This document shows positions 22,765 through 48,683 of a stretch of 64,000 bases of DNA, piece after piece. The notes beneath the pieces were generated by a model, which was not told where the DNA came from, made no database searches, and saw only the letters and a list, made by a program, of their open reading frames with translations. The position numbers were made by a program, and so were the translations under genes. The stretch's first letter is position 1, and each line of letters begins with the position of its first letter. The stretch comes from Neocallimastix lanati (nom. inval.). Its lineage: Eukaryota > Neocallimastigomycota > Neocallimastigomycetes > Neocallimastigales > Neocallimastigaceae. The stretch spans positions 235,001-299,000 of the forward strand of contig JACVTC010000078.1 in assembly GCA_016946835.1 (NCBI GenBank), read 5' to 3'.

Positions 22765-23830
22765 AATAATTGTTATTAATATGATGTCAAGAATTAGTAT
22801 TGATACAATAGAAGCTGAGTTCCATTTTTTAGGAAAAGACCCATTCCTTATTTTATTAAAAATCAATTTAAGACACTTTCCAGCGGTAAAATGTGTTTCT
22901 AGTAATTCTTCATTACAAAACAGAGCTTTGTAGAATTCAATCGGGATACCATCGGGGCCGTGTGCTTTATTGTTTTTCATAGATGAAATAGTTTTTTTTA
23001 ATATCGTCAATCGTAATAGGATCGTTGATATTCCAGGTAGAGGATCTAAGACTAATATTCCTTAAAGCATGGATCCAGAAGTTACGATTAAGGCTATGAC
23101 CTGAGGGATCAGAAGCTAGATCTTTATAATATTCAGCCCATCTATCTTATTGTTTATTAGGAGAGATAATATCTTGACCAAATTTAGATTTTATGCAAGT
23201 AGGGGAGGTAGATGAACACAATGGTTTAGCCATTTTTTTTAAACATCTCCAACCATTTTTGAAGTCTTTATTCAAAAAAAAATTACCAATTTTTTACTAT
23301 ATTAGCCTTAAATCTAGCAGAACGAAATTTGCTCTTTGTTTTCGTGATTAATTTGCAAAGTTTTTTATATTTATTAAATTGTTCAAGGTAATTATCAACA
23401 TTTTCACAGTTAAAGTAAGGCTTAATATTTCGAAATGCAATATGTTTTTCATGAGACAGTTTTTTAATGTAATAAGGACAATGAAAAGAAGAGCCCTTTA
23501 AATTTGTTGGAATGAAAGCCTTAATATCTTTCCCGATATTATTTGCTGTATTGATAAATTTTTCTACCATTTCATCAGCCGTGAGCGAAATGTAATGAGA
23601 ATCGAGGTCATTTGCTAAGATTGAAAAATAATTATGTGATAAAATATCTGAATTTTTTGTTTTACAAATATGTGTAGACCATTTAGAAACTTTAGCAGGC
23701 CTAATAAAGCCATCGGAGATGAAAGGAAGATGATCTAGTACCTTTGGTACTAGATCATCTTCCTTTCCCTTAAATAAAGTATTAAACACAGGCTTTGGAA
23801 TGAATCAATCTCCTACATTTCCACTTTACA
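22765..23830 (-). pseudogene. LINE fragment: end of APE through N-terminal RT
   Basis: Minus-strand blocks, in order from 23830: 'PKPVFNTLFKGKEDD' (the SDHKPLLIKGK end of APE); a linker with 'SKWSTHICKTKNSDILSHNY' and 'FNKYKKLCKLI' (matching FDNNYFSVLEE and YNRMCKIIHH in the intact LINE); then 'NGWRCLKKMAKP' and 'AEYYKDLASDPS'; then RT N-terminus 'KNNKAHGPDGIPIEFYKAL' and 'NGSFPKKWNSASIVSI'. An in-frame TAA near 23145, a frameshift at a poly-A run near 22995 and an imperfect end show it is dead. It differs enough from the 5542 copy to be another subfamily. A perfect palindrome (23721-23767) lies in its coding sequence. Confidence 0.8.
23721..23767. repeat. Perfect palindrome, 22-bp arms, 3-nt loop
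   Basis: Left arm 23721-23742 ends GATGATCTAGTACC, loop TTT, right arm 23746-23767 starts GGTACTAGATCATC. The arms are exact reverse complements. It sits where the LINE frame passes from APE into its linker and creates an extra KEDDLVPKVLDHLPF segment. The arm composition is less AT-rich than most of the window. Confidence 0.95.
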
Positions 23831-23867
23831 ATAGCTACATCATAAGTTTACATAATACTATAGAAAA

Positions 23868-23930
23868 ATACATATACAAAATAATGATAAAGTAAAAAAT
23901 ACAATAGATTCATTACAATGATAATATGTA
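23868..23930 (+). repeat. Dispersed repeat, copy 2
   Basis: Second copy of the sequence at 4171-4243, here just upstream (minus orientation) of the LINE fragment at 22765-23830. Confidence 0.75.
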
Positions 23931-24170
23931 TATTAATTGTAAATATGTAAAATATGTTATTTATTTTTATTTTTTATTTTTTTAATTTTATTTAATTTAT
24001 AATTCGTGATATTTAAATTATTACTTTTGATAGAAATATTGAAATAAATATTGGTAATATAAAATTTTTTAAATAATAATAAAAACATGAAAAGAAAAAA
24101 AAAAAAAAATAAAAAAATAAAAAGAAATTAAATAGGACATTAAATAATTTGAATAAAAAAGAAAGAATAA

Positions 24171-24211
<41 letters not shown>

Positions 24212-24297
24212 GAAAAAAAAGAATATAAAAACAAATTATTATTAATTTTTTCTTCTATTAATATATATAGTAAATATTGTAACATTGACAATAATAT

Positions 24298-24347
<50 letters not shown>

Positions 24348-24558
24348 CTATTAATATTAATAATATTATTTTTATTAATTTTTAACTTGAATTAATTATA
24401 AAAATAAAAAATAATATTTAAAAATATATAAATAAATATAAACTATAAAAATTTTATAATTTTTTTCTAGGACATTAAAAAAAAAATATAATATTAATAA
24501 AATAAAATAAAATAAAATAATAATAATAATAATAATAAAATATTTGAAATTAATTATA

Positions 24559-24601
<43 letters not shown>

Positions 24602-24813
24602 AAGAAAAACTATTTAATATATGTATATTAATAAATTAGAAAGACTTTTATATAAATTATTTAAGAAATTTTAATGATATAAAAAACTATAAAAAAATAA
24701 ATAAATAAAAAAAAAAAGCTAAAGGTTTTAATGATATATTTACTGACTATTAATTAATTACTTTTTTTTCCTTTTTTTTTAATCTAATCTATTTTAAATA
24801 TTTATTTGTTTAT
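23931..24813. other. Low-complexity spacer downstream of RCC1
   Basis: AAT repeats (24172-24207) and long T runs (24302-24344 and 24561-24593). No gene is seen. It includes the RCC1 3' UTR. Confidence 0.55.
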
Positions 24814-27137
24814 TTATTGTCTTGGATGTAATAATAAAACTGAATGTTGTCCACCAGCTTCAGCTTTAATAACTTTTCTACCTTTCAAATCTATTATTTT
24901 TGGCTTTTCTTCATCAACACCGCTATTACCCAATTGTCCACATTCACCATATCCCCAAGCCATAAAATCTCCATCTTTCGTTACACCTAATGAGAAGGCA
25001 GAACCACATGAAATACTAACTAAATTTTTTAATTCTGGAGCTAATGTTGGTGTATTATGTGGTTGATTATCACCAAGACCAAGTTGGTATGAATCATTTC
25101 TACCAAATGCATATGCTTCACCTATTGATAAAGGGATATATTATATTAATTAATATACAAATTAAAATTCAATTATAATTAATATTATTTTTTTTCATTT
25201 TTTTCATTTTTTTCCTTTTTTTTTTTAAAAAAAAATATGATTATAAATTTAAATTTAATTATCTTACCATTTTCACCTAATATTATAGTATGATGTTCAC
25301 CAACACCAATATCTTTAATAACAAATCCTTCTGGTAATTCAACTTCTTCTGGTTGTTCACGAGAAATTTCATCACCTAAACCACTATGTAAACAGCATAA
25401 AAAAAATTTTTTTTTTTTTGTTATAATTATTAATAAAAACTAAAATAATATTAATTTTAATATATTTTCATTTATATGCTGACTTACAGTTGTCCATAGT
25501 TATTTAAACCAAAACTGTAAACTTCGTTATTACTAGTAACAGCAAAAGTATGATAACCTCCAGCATAAACTTTAACAAATTTTTTTGCTCTTGAGAAGTT
25601 AATAGCTCTTGGAATTAAAGATGAACCAACCTTGTGTCGTTCCATAATTTTTCTACCTAATTCACCATGTTCACCAACACCCCATGTATAAAGTTTACCT
25701 TAATATAAATAAGTTGTTATTTATTTATTAATTTTTTTTCCTAATATTATATTAATTTGCATTTAAATAATTTATAGTAATAATATATATATGTAGATTA
25801 TTATTATTATATTAATATCTACCGTTTACTGTAATAGCAGCAATATGATTAGCTCCAGCTGCAATTGAAATAACATTCTTTATTCCTTCAACAAGCACAA
25901 ACTTTCTTTGTTCCTTTGATACTGTGTTGAAACCAAAAATACCATTATTTGCCTAAAAATATTATTCATTTATAATAAATTATTAATTATTATTACTATT
26001 TTTATTATATTATATTATATTATATATATATCTTATTTTCTATTTAAATTTTTTTTATTCCTTGTTTTTTATTTTTTATCATAAATTTTAATTTTTATTT
26101 TAATGTTTTTTTTTTTTTTTTGAAAACGTATTAAGATATACATTGAATACTTACACGGTATGTACCACAAGCATAAACTAAACCTTTGTCACTTAAAACA
26201 GCAGTAATTGAGTCACCAGCAGCGACTTCAACAATATGAATATTTTCTAATCCTTCAACTGGGAAAACTTCAGTTTCTTCATTTCCTCTACTCAAACAAC
26301 CTTGATCATTACAACCCCATGAATAAATAGTTTGAACATTCTATATTTTTTAAATATAAAAATTTTATTTTAAAAGTTATTAACAATTTGAATTTTTAAT
26401 CTTTCATTTTTTTTTTTAATTTTATTATTTATTATTTATTTATTTTTTTTTTTTTTAATTGTGTATATAAATATAAATTATTCATTTATTATTACTATTA
26501 TCTTATATATATAAATTATTTAAATTATGAAATTATAAAATTTTATTATTATTAATATATTAAAATATAATTTTTTACATCTTGATTGCTAATAGCGAAA
26601 GTACTCATACCACCAGCAACAATATCTGTAATATTTTTCTCAGCTAAAACCTTAATCTTAGCTGGTCTTAATCTTTCAACTTCATCAGGACCTAAACCTA
26701 ATTGACCACATTCACCGGAACCCCTTTTTGTATTATTTAATAAGGTATTAATTTATTAAATTTGATTTTATATACGATAAATATATATTTATTATATATA
26801 TTTATTAATAGTTGTTAGAAATTTCTATTATTTAATAACTAATTTTATAATTCAAAATTAAATATATATATAAGGATATTCTATAATACGATATAGACTT
26901 ACATAACGAAGACTTCTCCAACAATTGTTGGTGGTTTTGGTAAAGAAGATTGCATTTTTTGGACTTATGAATATATATTATATTTAAATATACATATAAA
27001 TATTCTATAAATAATAATATTATTATTTTTAAAATTAAAATAAAAATTATTATTGTGTTATTACATAAAAGGTCAGTTCCAGATCTTTTTAAAGGTTGTT
27101 GTGGAATATTTTCAGTGGCTTTACGTTTGTTAGTCAT
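24814..27137 (-). CDS. RCC1, Ran guanine-nucleotide exchange factor (8 exons)
   Basis: Exons (minus): 27137-27065, 26963-26903, 26723-26579, 26340-26155, 25952-25823, 25698-25488, 25383-25268, 25121-24814. Phases close at every junction, giving 409 residues. The protein has a short basic N-terminus (TNKRKATENIPQQPLKR), then seven-bladed RCC1 propeller repeats, recognisable as 'GSGECGQLGLGPDEVERLRP', 'SWGCNDQGCLSRG', 'ACGTYRANNGIFGF', 'TWGVGEHGELGR', 'SFGLNNYGQLGLGDE', 'AFGRNDSYQLGLGD' and 'AWGYGECGQLGNSG'. RCC1 sits on chromatin and loads GTP on Ran, setting the gradient for nuclear transport and spindle assembly (Pim1/Prp20 in yeasts). Length and blade order match the chromatin-bound orthologue rather than multi-domain RCC1-like proteins. 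The acceptor of exon 3 is purine-rich (ACAAAAAG). Confidence 0.93.
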
Positions 27138-27944
27138 TTTGATAATACTTTGCTTGTTTATTTATGAATATATATATATTTTGTTACTGAATAAAATAAA
27201 TATATTAATATACAAATTTCTATTTTTAATTTTGTTAAATTTAATATTTTCTTAAATTAAAAATAAATAAATTATTTAAAAAAAAAAAAAAAATTTATAA
27301 ATTCATATTGAAAAATGTTGGTAAATGTTTTAATTATTCGTTAAATATACTAAATAATTATTTTTAATATTAATTCCCATATTTTATTCAAAATTAATTA
27401 CAATCAATTATTAAAAAAAATATTATTATCTTTTAAGATGCTTAATTTAATAAATAACATAAAGTTATTATAAATTAATTCAATATTTATTTTTCATGAG
27501 GTTTAATACAGTTATTAACACGAAGATTATGTTAATAGTTATTAGTCGTCGAATATTTTTGTATAATATTTATTTTATTATATTTTATATTTTACTTTTT
27601 ATATAATCTTATTTTACAAAAAAGTTTATAAATATATATTTATATTATTTAAAATAAGTTCTATTGTTTAGCTTTTATAAAATGATATGAATTATTTATT
27701 TTTTTCTTTCAATTTCAATTTCAATATTAAATCTTCTTATTATATATACTTTTACTTATAAATAATGATATTTAATATAAAAAATACTCAATTTTATTAT
27801 TGAATGTATATATACTTTTAATTTTGGTATACTTCTTTGTTGATATGAAATTAAATAATATGACAGAAAATAAATTATGTAATAATAAACTAAAACTTCT
27901 TAAATAAATAAAAATAATAAAAATAATAATTTTAAATTAATAAA

Positions 27945-27992
<48 letters not shown>

Positions 27993-28115
27993 CCTTAAAC
28001 TTTAATTTTGGTTGGTTAATATATTTATAACTCAATCATAATACATTTGTATAATAAATACGAAATTAATTTATAATTATTAAATATGTTTATAATATTT
28101 AATATTTATTTATTT

Positions 28116-28150
<35 letters not shown>

Positions 28151-28544
28151 CAATAATTTAAACAAATATAAATTATTAATATTATTAAATAAATAATTAT
28201 TTATTATAATGAAATGTGCTAATTAATATATAATTAATATATATTTATAATATCTATATATTATAAATTTATATTATGCTTGTTATTATAACAATTAGAT
28301 GTAAATTATTTTTACTAATGATATATAATAAAAAACTTTAAAATCTTTTGTAATCTAATAAGATAAAAAATATATCTATAATACCAAAATAAAAAAAAAA
28401 AAAAAATTATAAAAGTAAATAATACATATAAACTAAGTAAATAATTAAAAAAATTAATGTTTAAATAAAAATAATAAATAGAGAAAAATAATAAAATAAA
28501 AAAAGTATGAAAAAAATATTCTTAACTATATATTGTTATTATTA
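27138..28544. other. Spacer between RCC1 and the ASH-domain gene
   Basis: AT-rich, with T runs at 27954-27986 and 28120-28145. No coding or RNA gene signature. It must contain the RCC1 promoter and the 3' end of the upstream minus-strand gene. Confidence 0.5.
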
Positions 28545-31500
28545 CTATATATCAATTGAATTATTATTAATATTGGTATATTTTACTTTTCTTTTATAGT
28601 CTTTATTTAGCATTTGATTTAATTTTGACGTTATAAATTGCTGAATTTTCCCTTCATTTTGTGATTGTAACAAGACGTCTATTGATGTATCAGAAGCAAA
28701 ATCACTTCGATTATATCTATTACTATTTGTGGAATAAGATTGTGATACAGAGTATCTTGTATCACCATTGTAACTATTTTTATCATTTAATTTATTGTTA
28801 TTTTTATATCGGCTAGTACTATAATTATTTTTTTTATAACCATGATCATCTGACGAATGGTAATTATTGTTTGCACTATTACTATAGTTGTTTATACTAG
28901 CTGATATCGAATAATCATATTTATTATTTGTTGAAGTTTCTGAATAACTTTTTTTATGAGTATTATCGTTTATAATATTATTATTATATATTTTTATTCT
29001 ATTTTTTGGATTAAATAAAATATTTTCTTTATCATTATTGCTATAATTCATGTTTTTTACTTCCCAATTTCTTTGATATTTTACAGGCTTTTCATCTGGG
29101 TCTTCATGATAAATTGTTTGTATTGTTTTTTTAATTTCATCACATATATTATTTCTTTTATCACTACTTTTATTATTATTTGTGTATCGATGTTTCATTT
29201 TATTATGTATTTCGGAAATTTCTATGTTTTTGTCTCCTATATTTATTCTATTGTTTTTGAAGGAATTAAATGAGCTATTATCACTATATGGTGCACTGAA
29301 ATCACTATTTCTACTAATATGAATAAATTGATGATAATATGGATCTTTAACTAAATTGAATATATCTTGCTCACTACTCTTATTCTGAGAATATGAGTTG
29401 GTATCTTGATGAAGAAAATTACTATATGAATTATTTTTATTTTTATTACTATTTTCATTTATAGGAATTTGATGGGTATTGCATTGATTTTCATCATTAT
29501 CAATATTATTACTGTTATTATAATAATTATTGGCGTTAATTGATTTATCATTTAATTTTGAATTATTTGATGATTTATTATATTTTTTATAATTTCTTAT
29601 TTTTATATTTTTTAAGGAATCACTAGAATATGTATTGGAAGTAACTGATGATAAAGCAGGATGACAATTTAAAGAATTCATTGAATTACTTTTAATCATA
29701 GCTTGGGCAAAATTACTACTAAATTCATTCGATAGAGAACTATCATTTGTTGATGATGTTTTTGATTGTGATTTTTGTGATTCAGTTATTAATGAAGTAT
29801 CAGTTGGTATATTTTTTAATCTTTCAGAAGTGATATCACAATTTTCATTATTAATATAGGACGTTTTCTCAAATGAAATCATACAATCATTTGAATATTC
29901 AATTGAATATATTTCAGATGAATTATTTGATATATTATCATAATCATTATCATTTGCTCTTAATGATCTTTCATAAAATATTTCATTTTCACTACTATAG
30001 GATGAAAATGATAAAGATGGTGATTTCGATGATGAATTTTCCTCACTGTTAGTTGAAGAAGAAGAATCCAATGAATCTTTATCGGAATTATTATTACTAT
30101 ATGTTGATGATATATCTGAATCTATATCATCTATTGATCGTGTTGATAAAGAAGGTGATGATGAGGATGAATATTCGTTTTTCTTATTTTTAGGTTTTCT
30201 TTTGTGTTTTATATTAATTTTTTTTGTCTTTTTAATTATTTTTATTTCCTTTTTATTATTATTTCTTTTATTTTTATCAGAATGCCTTTTCTTTTTATCT
30301 TTTTTTTTATTCTTCTCTTGTTCATTATGATTTTTAATTGTTTCTTTTCTTTTTCCTTCGTTCGAAGGATCATTATCATTTTTCTTTTTACTCTTTGGAT
30401 CATCAATTTTCAAATTACGATCTTCCATACTATCTTTACTATTATTTAAACTGCTGGTACTTTCATTAATATTGTTTTTATTAGATAAATTATTACGACT
30501 ATTATTTGGCAAATTATTTTTATCTTCATCATTATTATCATGATAATAATATGGCATTTCATTACTATTATCAATATTTTTAACTAATGGAAAGAATGGA
30601 TTCATATATTCTCTATTATTTTTATCCTTATCATTATTTGAATTATAGTTAGGAGGCAATTTTGTTGGATTTTCATATGGATTATTATTAATATAATTAT
30701 TTGGATTGAAAAAATTATTTGGATTATTATTGGGATAATTGCTATTCGGATAATTATTATATGGATAGTTTCTATTTGGATTATTTGGAAAATTATTATA
30801 TGGATATTTTTTACTTGGAAATTTATTAAAATAGTCTTCTGATGGATTATCTAATAATGGTTTATTTATATTATCTGTATCAAAATCTCCATTTCTATCA
30901 TAAATTTCAATTTCACTTTGACTACTATTTTTATCAGTGTTGTCGGAGGTTCCAGGTTTTGGGTTTAGATTATTTTCAAATGAACGATCGGAATAATCAT
31001 TACTTTTAATTTCGGTTGAATTCATATCGTCATCATTTTCATCATATATTATGCCTTTATTCTTTTTCTTATGTTTCCTTTTTTTATCTTTTTTATTTCT
31101 TTTATTATCTATTGATTTTGGATTATTATCATTTATATCAATATTTCTATCATTAATAATGTTTGGATCTGTAATTATTTGATTATTACGTTCTTCTAAT
31201 GCTTCAGGTTTAACATAGTTTTTGAAATAATCGGAATCTTCAGTTGATAATGATACTTCTTTAGTATTCAAATCATTCGAATTTTCATTATCTAATTGAT
31301 CATTAAAATCATCATATTTAAAAATATTAATTGGTAGGTATGGTAAGTCACTATAAATATCTTCTTCCTCCGAAGTTGAATATGAATCATTTGATGAGTA
31401 ATATTTTGTTTCCATTATTGGTTTTCTCTTTATTCTTTGAAGTTTTTCTTTACAATTTCCTGTTATTTCCAGTAATACTTTTGTTCTTTTACACTGAAGA

Positions 31501-32297
31501 TACCATTGCTGATTATATTCTCCTGGGCAAGATGGAGAAAAAGTTAATAAAATTTTTTGTTCTTCAAATGGCTCTACAACCCCACTGGTTTTATTAAAAG
31601 AAAAACTACTAAATAATTCTCTAAAACTATATCTAAATTCATGAAGCTCTTTTTCTTCAGGATCATAATTTACAGTACCTGAACTACATTGTGTTATTTT
31701 CCACATTGTTTTACAGTCTAATGGATTCATTAAACGAATAATCATAACTTCCTTTTTTCTTGGATAGATTTTATTATGAAAAATAATTGGAATTCTTGGT
31801 TGATGAAATGGTACTTTATAAAATTTAGATATTGGATCAACCTGTTTAACAATTCTTGTTTCAGGAAGAATAATTTGAATGTTTTCCTTTACTTTAAATG
31901 GATCTCCTTCGTCATCAATATTATTATCAATATTTTTATTATTGGATTCACGAAGATTTTCCATAGATTCTGTAGATGATGTTTTCATTAATTCCAAGAA
32001 TGAAGACTGTCTAGAATTAGGAAGTTCATTATTTTGAATAATAGTATTTAGACTATGTCTTTTTTCTAAATGGTTTTCTGGGTCTTCATTTGTCCTTTTA
32101 TTAAATCTTTCATAGTCGTCTAAATTATAATATTGGACATCCTCTATTACATTATTTAATTCATTTATTGATACACTTTTTCTGATATTTGAATTACTGT
32201 TAGATAAATTTGAACTGGAATTCTTTAAAATTGAATTTTTAGTCAAATTTATTGATTCATCATTATTAAATCCTGAGAATGAATTAGATGTATTCAT
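28545..32297 (-). CDS. Large Asn/Ser/Lys-rich protein with an ASH/MSP-like domain
   Basis: A single ORF of 1250 codons. Residues about 140-283 form the only globular-looking part. They hold 'RIPIIFHNKIYPRKKEVMII', 'LDCKTMWKITQCSSG', and 'SGVVEPFEEQKILLTFSPSC' followed by PGEYNQQWYLQC. This is the pattern of the ASH (ASPM-SPD-2-Hydin)/MSP immunoglobulin-like fold: residues around G-x-(I/V)-x-P, F-x-P-x-x-P-G-x-Y and W-x-L. ASH domains are typical of ciliary and centrosomal proteins such as HYDIN and CFAP65. The rest is low complexity: acidic and Ser-rich tracts, Lys-rich tracts (about 620-690) and a YPNN-type repeat (about 490-530). The gene is divergent from CCDC39, which supports, but does not prove, a flagellar role. 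Exact family unknown. Minus-strand single-exon structure is unusual for a protein this long here. Confidence 0.7.
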   Translation of the reverse strand: MNTSNSFSGFNNDESINLTKNSILKNSSSNLSNSNSNIRKSVSINELNNVIEDVQYYNLDDYERFNKRTNEDPENHLEKRHSLNTIIQNNELPNSRQSSFLELMKTSSTESMENLRESNNKNIDNNIDDEGDPFKVKENIQIILPETRIVKQVDPISKFYKVPFHQPRIPIIFHNKIYPRKKEVMIIRLMNPLDCKTMWKITQCSSGTVNYDPEEKELHEFRYSFRELFSSFSFNKTSGVVEPFEEQKILLTFSPSCPGEYNQQWYLQCKRTKVLLEITGNCKEKLQRIKRKPIMETKYYSSNDSYSTSEEEDIYSDLPYLPINIFKYDDFNDQLDNENSNDLNTKEVSLSTEDSDYFKNYVKPEALEERNNQIITDPNIINDRNIDINDNNPKSIDNKRNKKDKKRKHKKKNKGIIYDENDDDMNSTEIKSNDYSDRSFENNLNPKPGTSDNTDKNSSQSEIEIYDRNGDFDTDNINKPLLDNPSEDYFNKFPSKKYPYNNFPNNPNRNYPYNNYPNSNYPNNNPNNFFNPNNYINNNPYENPTKLPPNYNSNNDKDKNNREYMNPFFPLVKNIDNSNEMPYYYHDNNDEDKNNLPNNSRNNLSNKNNINESTSSLNNSKDSMEDRNLKIDDPKSKKKNDNDPSNEGKRKETIKNHNEQEKNKKKDKKKRHSDKNKRNNNKKEIKIIKKTKKINIKHKRKPKNKKNEYSSSSSPSLSTRSIDDIDSDISSTYSNNNSDKDSLDSSSSTNSEENSSSKSPSLSFSSYSSENEIFYERSLRANDNDYDNISNNSSEIYSIEYSNDCMISFEKTSYINNENCDITSERLKNIPTDTSLITESQKSQSKTSSTNDSSLSNEFSSNFAQAMIKSNSMNSLNCHPALSSVTSNTYSSDSLKNIKIRNYKKYNKSSNNSKLNDKSINANNYYNNSNNIDNDENQCNTHQIPINENSNKNKNNSYSNFLHQDTNSYSQNKSSEQDIFNLVKDPYYHQFIHISRNSDFSAPYSDNSSFNSFKNNRINIGDKNIEISEIHNKMKHRYTNNNKSSDKRNNICDEIKKTIQTIYHEDPDEKPVKYQRNWEVKNMNYSNNDKENILFNPKNRIKIYNNNIINDNTHKKSYSETSTNNKYDYSISASINNYSNSANNNYHSSDDHGYKKNNYSTSRYKNNNKLNDKNSYNGDTRYSVSQSYSTNSNRYNRSDFASDTSIDVLLQSQNEGKIQQFITSKLNQMLNKDYKRKVKYTNINNNSIDI

Positions 32298-32459
32298 TGA
32301 ATATATTAAATATTAATTATTACTATATAATATTTTAATCTTATTTTTAATATTAATTGTTATTTTTATCTTATTTTTTTTTCTAATATTAATATATATA
32401 TATTAATTATTATTATTAATATTATTATTATCAAAAATTATTTCTATTATATTTATTTG

Positions 32460-32493
<34 letters not shown>

Positions 32494-33072
32494 TTCTAAT
32501 AAATAATGCTAAGTATTAAGTTATTTAATAATTAAGAGTTAAGTAATAAAATAAAAAATATTAAATATTATAACAATTTCATTTATTATTTTTATTTATA
32601 TATTTTAAATAATAAATATTATTTTTGTTATAATAGTAATGGTATCTTTTAGAATTATTGTTATTAAATTGATGATATCATATTGAATTAATCAAATATG
32701 CAAAAAACGAAAAAAAAAAAAAAAAAAAAATAATTGAAATTAAAACACAAATAAAATTAAATAAACTAAAACAAAGTATAACAAAAATAACACAATGAAG
32801 ATAAAATTTTAAATCTTAAATTTTCATAGTCATATTTAATGTTTATTTAATCAAATAAATAAAATTAAACTTTTTTTTTTAAAAAAATTTTAATGAAATT
32901 GGAAAAAAAAAAAAAAATATAAACAAATATTTATATAAATTAAAGTTTATTAAATTAATGTAATTTATGAATTCATAAAAAAAAAAAAAAAAAATAAATT
33001 ATTGCTATATATTTTCAATTTATTTTATTTAATTTTATTTAATAGTATATATATAATTTATTAGCAGTAAAA
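32298..33072. promoter_or_regulatory. Divergent intergenic region between the ASH-domain gene and CCDC39
   Basis: 775 bp of AT-rich DNA must serve both genes. It holds TA-dinucleotide runs (32466-32490) and A/T tracts. I see no defined factor site. Confidence 0.45.
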
Positions 33073-38875
<5,803 letters not shown>

Positions 38876-39010
38876 TAATTTAATAATAATTATTATTATT
38901 TTTTTCTTCATTTTTTTATCTATTAATAAATATTTTATTTAAATTAAATAAATCGATGTATGTACATTTTTTAAATCAAATAAATATATTAAAATTATTT
39001 GAATTATATA

Positions 39011-41326
<2,316 letters not shown>

Positions 41327-41583
41327 TTATGTAATATTTTTAATGAAGAAGTTAATTTATAATATGAATTTAATTAAATTTTTAATTTTTGATCTTTAAT
41401 TTTTAATTTTTATTACAAAAATTTAGGTTATAACTGTGATTGGCTAGGTCATTAGTATTTTTGATATTTTTTTCCTATTTTTATTTTTAAATTTATTTAT
41501 TATTTTTTTTTAAAAAAAATATTAAAAATATAATATTTACAAATAAAAATAAATAAAATCATTTTAAAATTTAAAAATTTAAA
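41327..41583. promoter_or_regulatory. Bidirectional promoter region between XRCC4-like and PEX6
   Basis: Only 257 bp separate the two divergent start codons. The segment 41424-41458 is unusually G/C-containing for a spacer and includes TGATTGGCTAGG, i.e. an ATTGG (inverted CCAAT) core near 41438, about 145 bp before the PEX6 ATG. Confidence 0.5.
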
Positions 41584-47474
<5,891 letters not shown>

Positions 47475-47680
47475 AAAAAAAAAAAATTTTTTTTTTATAA
47501 AAATTATAAATAATAATAATCTATATCCATTATACAAATAATTAATTGTTATATTTGTCATAAATATTTTTAATTTTTTTCTTTCAAAAATATAGTTAAA
47601 CCTTATTGCCAATAAAGTAAATAGAGATTTTCTTATTCTTTTTTTTTTTTTTTTTTTTTGTTAAATCTAATTATTTTTAA

Positions 47681-47780
47681 GTGATTATACTTTTAGTAAT
47701 TAAAAAATTAAAGGTTATAAGAAATGATAAATATCTTTAATATTAATATAAAAATATCATTTCATATAATATAAATTCAA
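47681..47780 (+). repeat. Hairpin-bearing dispersed repeat, copy 1
   Basis: Starts GATTATACTTTTAGTAATT. It contains an inverted pair GAAATGATA (47721-47729) and TATCATTTC (47755-47763) and ends near AAATTCA. The same sequence recurs at 50404-50507. Confidence 0.8.
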
Positions 47781-47844
47781 TGTAATAAATATTAAATATA
47801 AATTAGTTAATAACTGAACCATTATCAATATATAAATTAAACAT

Positions 47845-48100
47845 CATAATAAATAATAAGTAATGAATAATAAATAATAGATATAAATAATAAAAAATAA
47901 ATAATAAATAATAAATAATAAAAAATAAATAATAAAAAATAAATAATAAAAAATAAATAATAAATAATAAATAATAAATAATAAAAAATAAATAATAAAT
48001 AATAAATAATAAATAATAAATAATAAAAAATAAATAATAAATAATAAATAATAAATAATAAATAATAAATAATAAATAATGAATAATAAATAATAAATAA
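47845..48100 (+). repeat. Minisatellite of AATAATAAATA-like units
   Basis: About 255 bp of AATAATAAAT units with AAAAAATAAAT variants. Confidence 0.9.
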
Positions 48101-48647
48101 CCGAATAGTAAAAGAAAATGATATACTTTTGAATACCAAATATAATGTATATATTGATTAAATAATATTTGTTTATTTTTTTTATTGTTTAAAATTTTAA
48201 TCAATTTGATCAATTTATTATTTCTGATAATTTAATTATTAATTCGGTGATTTTCAAAATTTAAATGATTAAAGTTTTATGAATTAATATATTAAGAATG
48301 GTAGAATATAAATTTTTATAAATCAATATCAAAAAAATAAAATCAATGATGAAAATACAAATAAAATAAATAAAAATAAAATAATAAAATAAAATAAAAT
48401 AAATAAAAAATTATATACAATTATAATATAATATGCTTTAAATTACAAGTTCAAACTAATAATTACCTAAAAATACAATACGTTTTTTCCTAATTATTCT
48501 TTTATTATTTTAAGATGATACTACATTGTATTAATATATATTTAATAAATTACAATTTTAGTATTATTAGTAAATTATTATTAAGGAAAACAAATTAAAT
48601 AAATCTATCTCTTTTTTTTAAATAAATAAATTTATAGTATTATTTTC

Positions 48648-48683
<36 letters not shown>

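Noticed and set aside
22631-23830. Twin-priming inversion as the origin of the opposed LINE fragments
   Set aside because: In twin priming the 3' poly-A half should point outward from the inverted 5' half; here the fragments point toward each other and neither has a poly-A end at the junction.
47803-48213. Two long Tyr/Leu/Ile/Phe ORFs on the minus strand
   Set aside because: Translation of the AATAAATAATAA minisatellite; no real protein.
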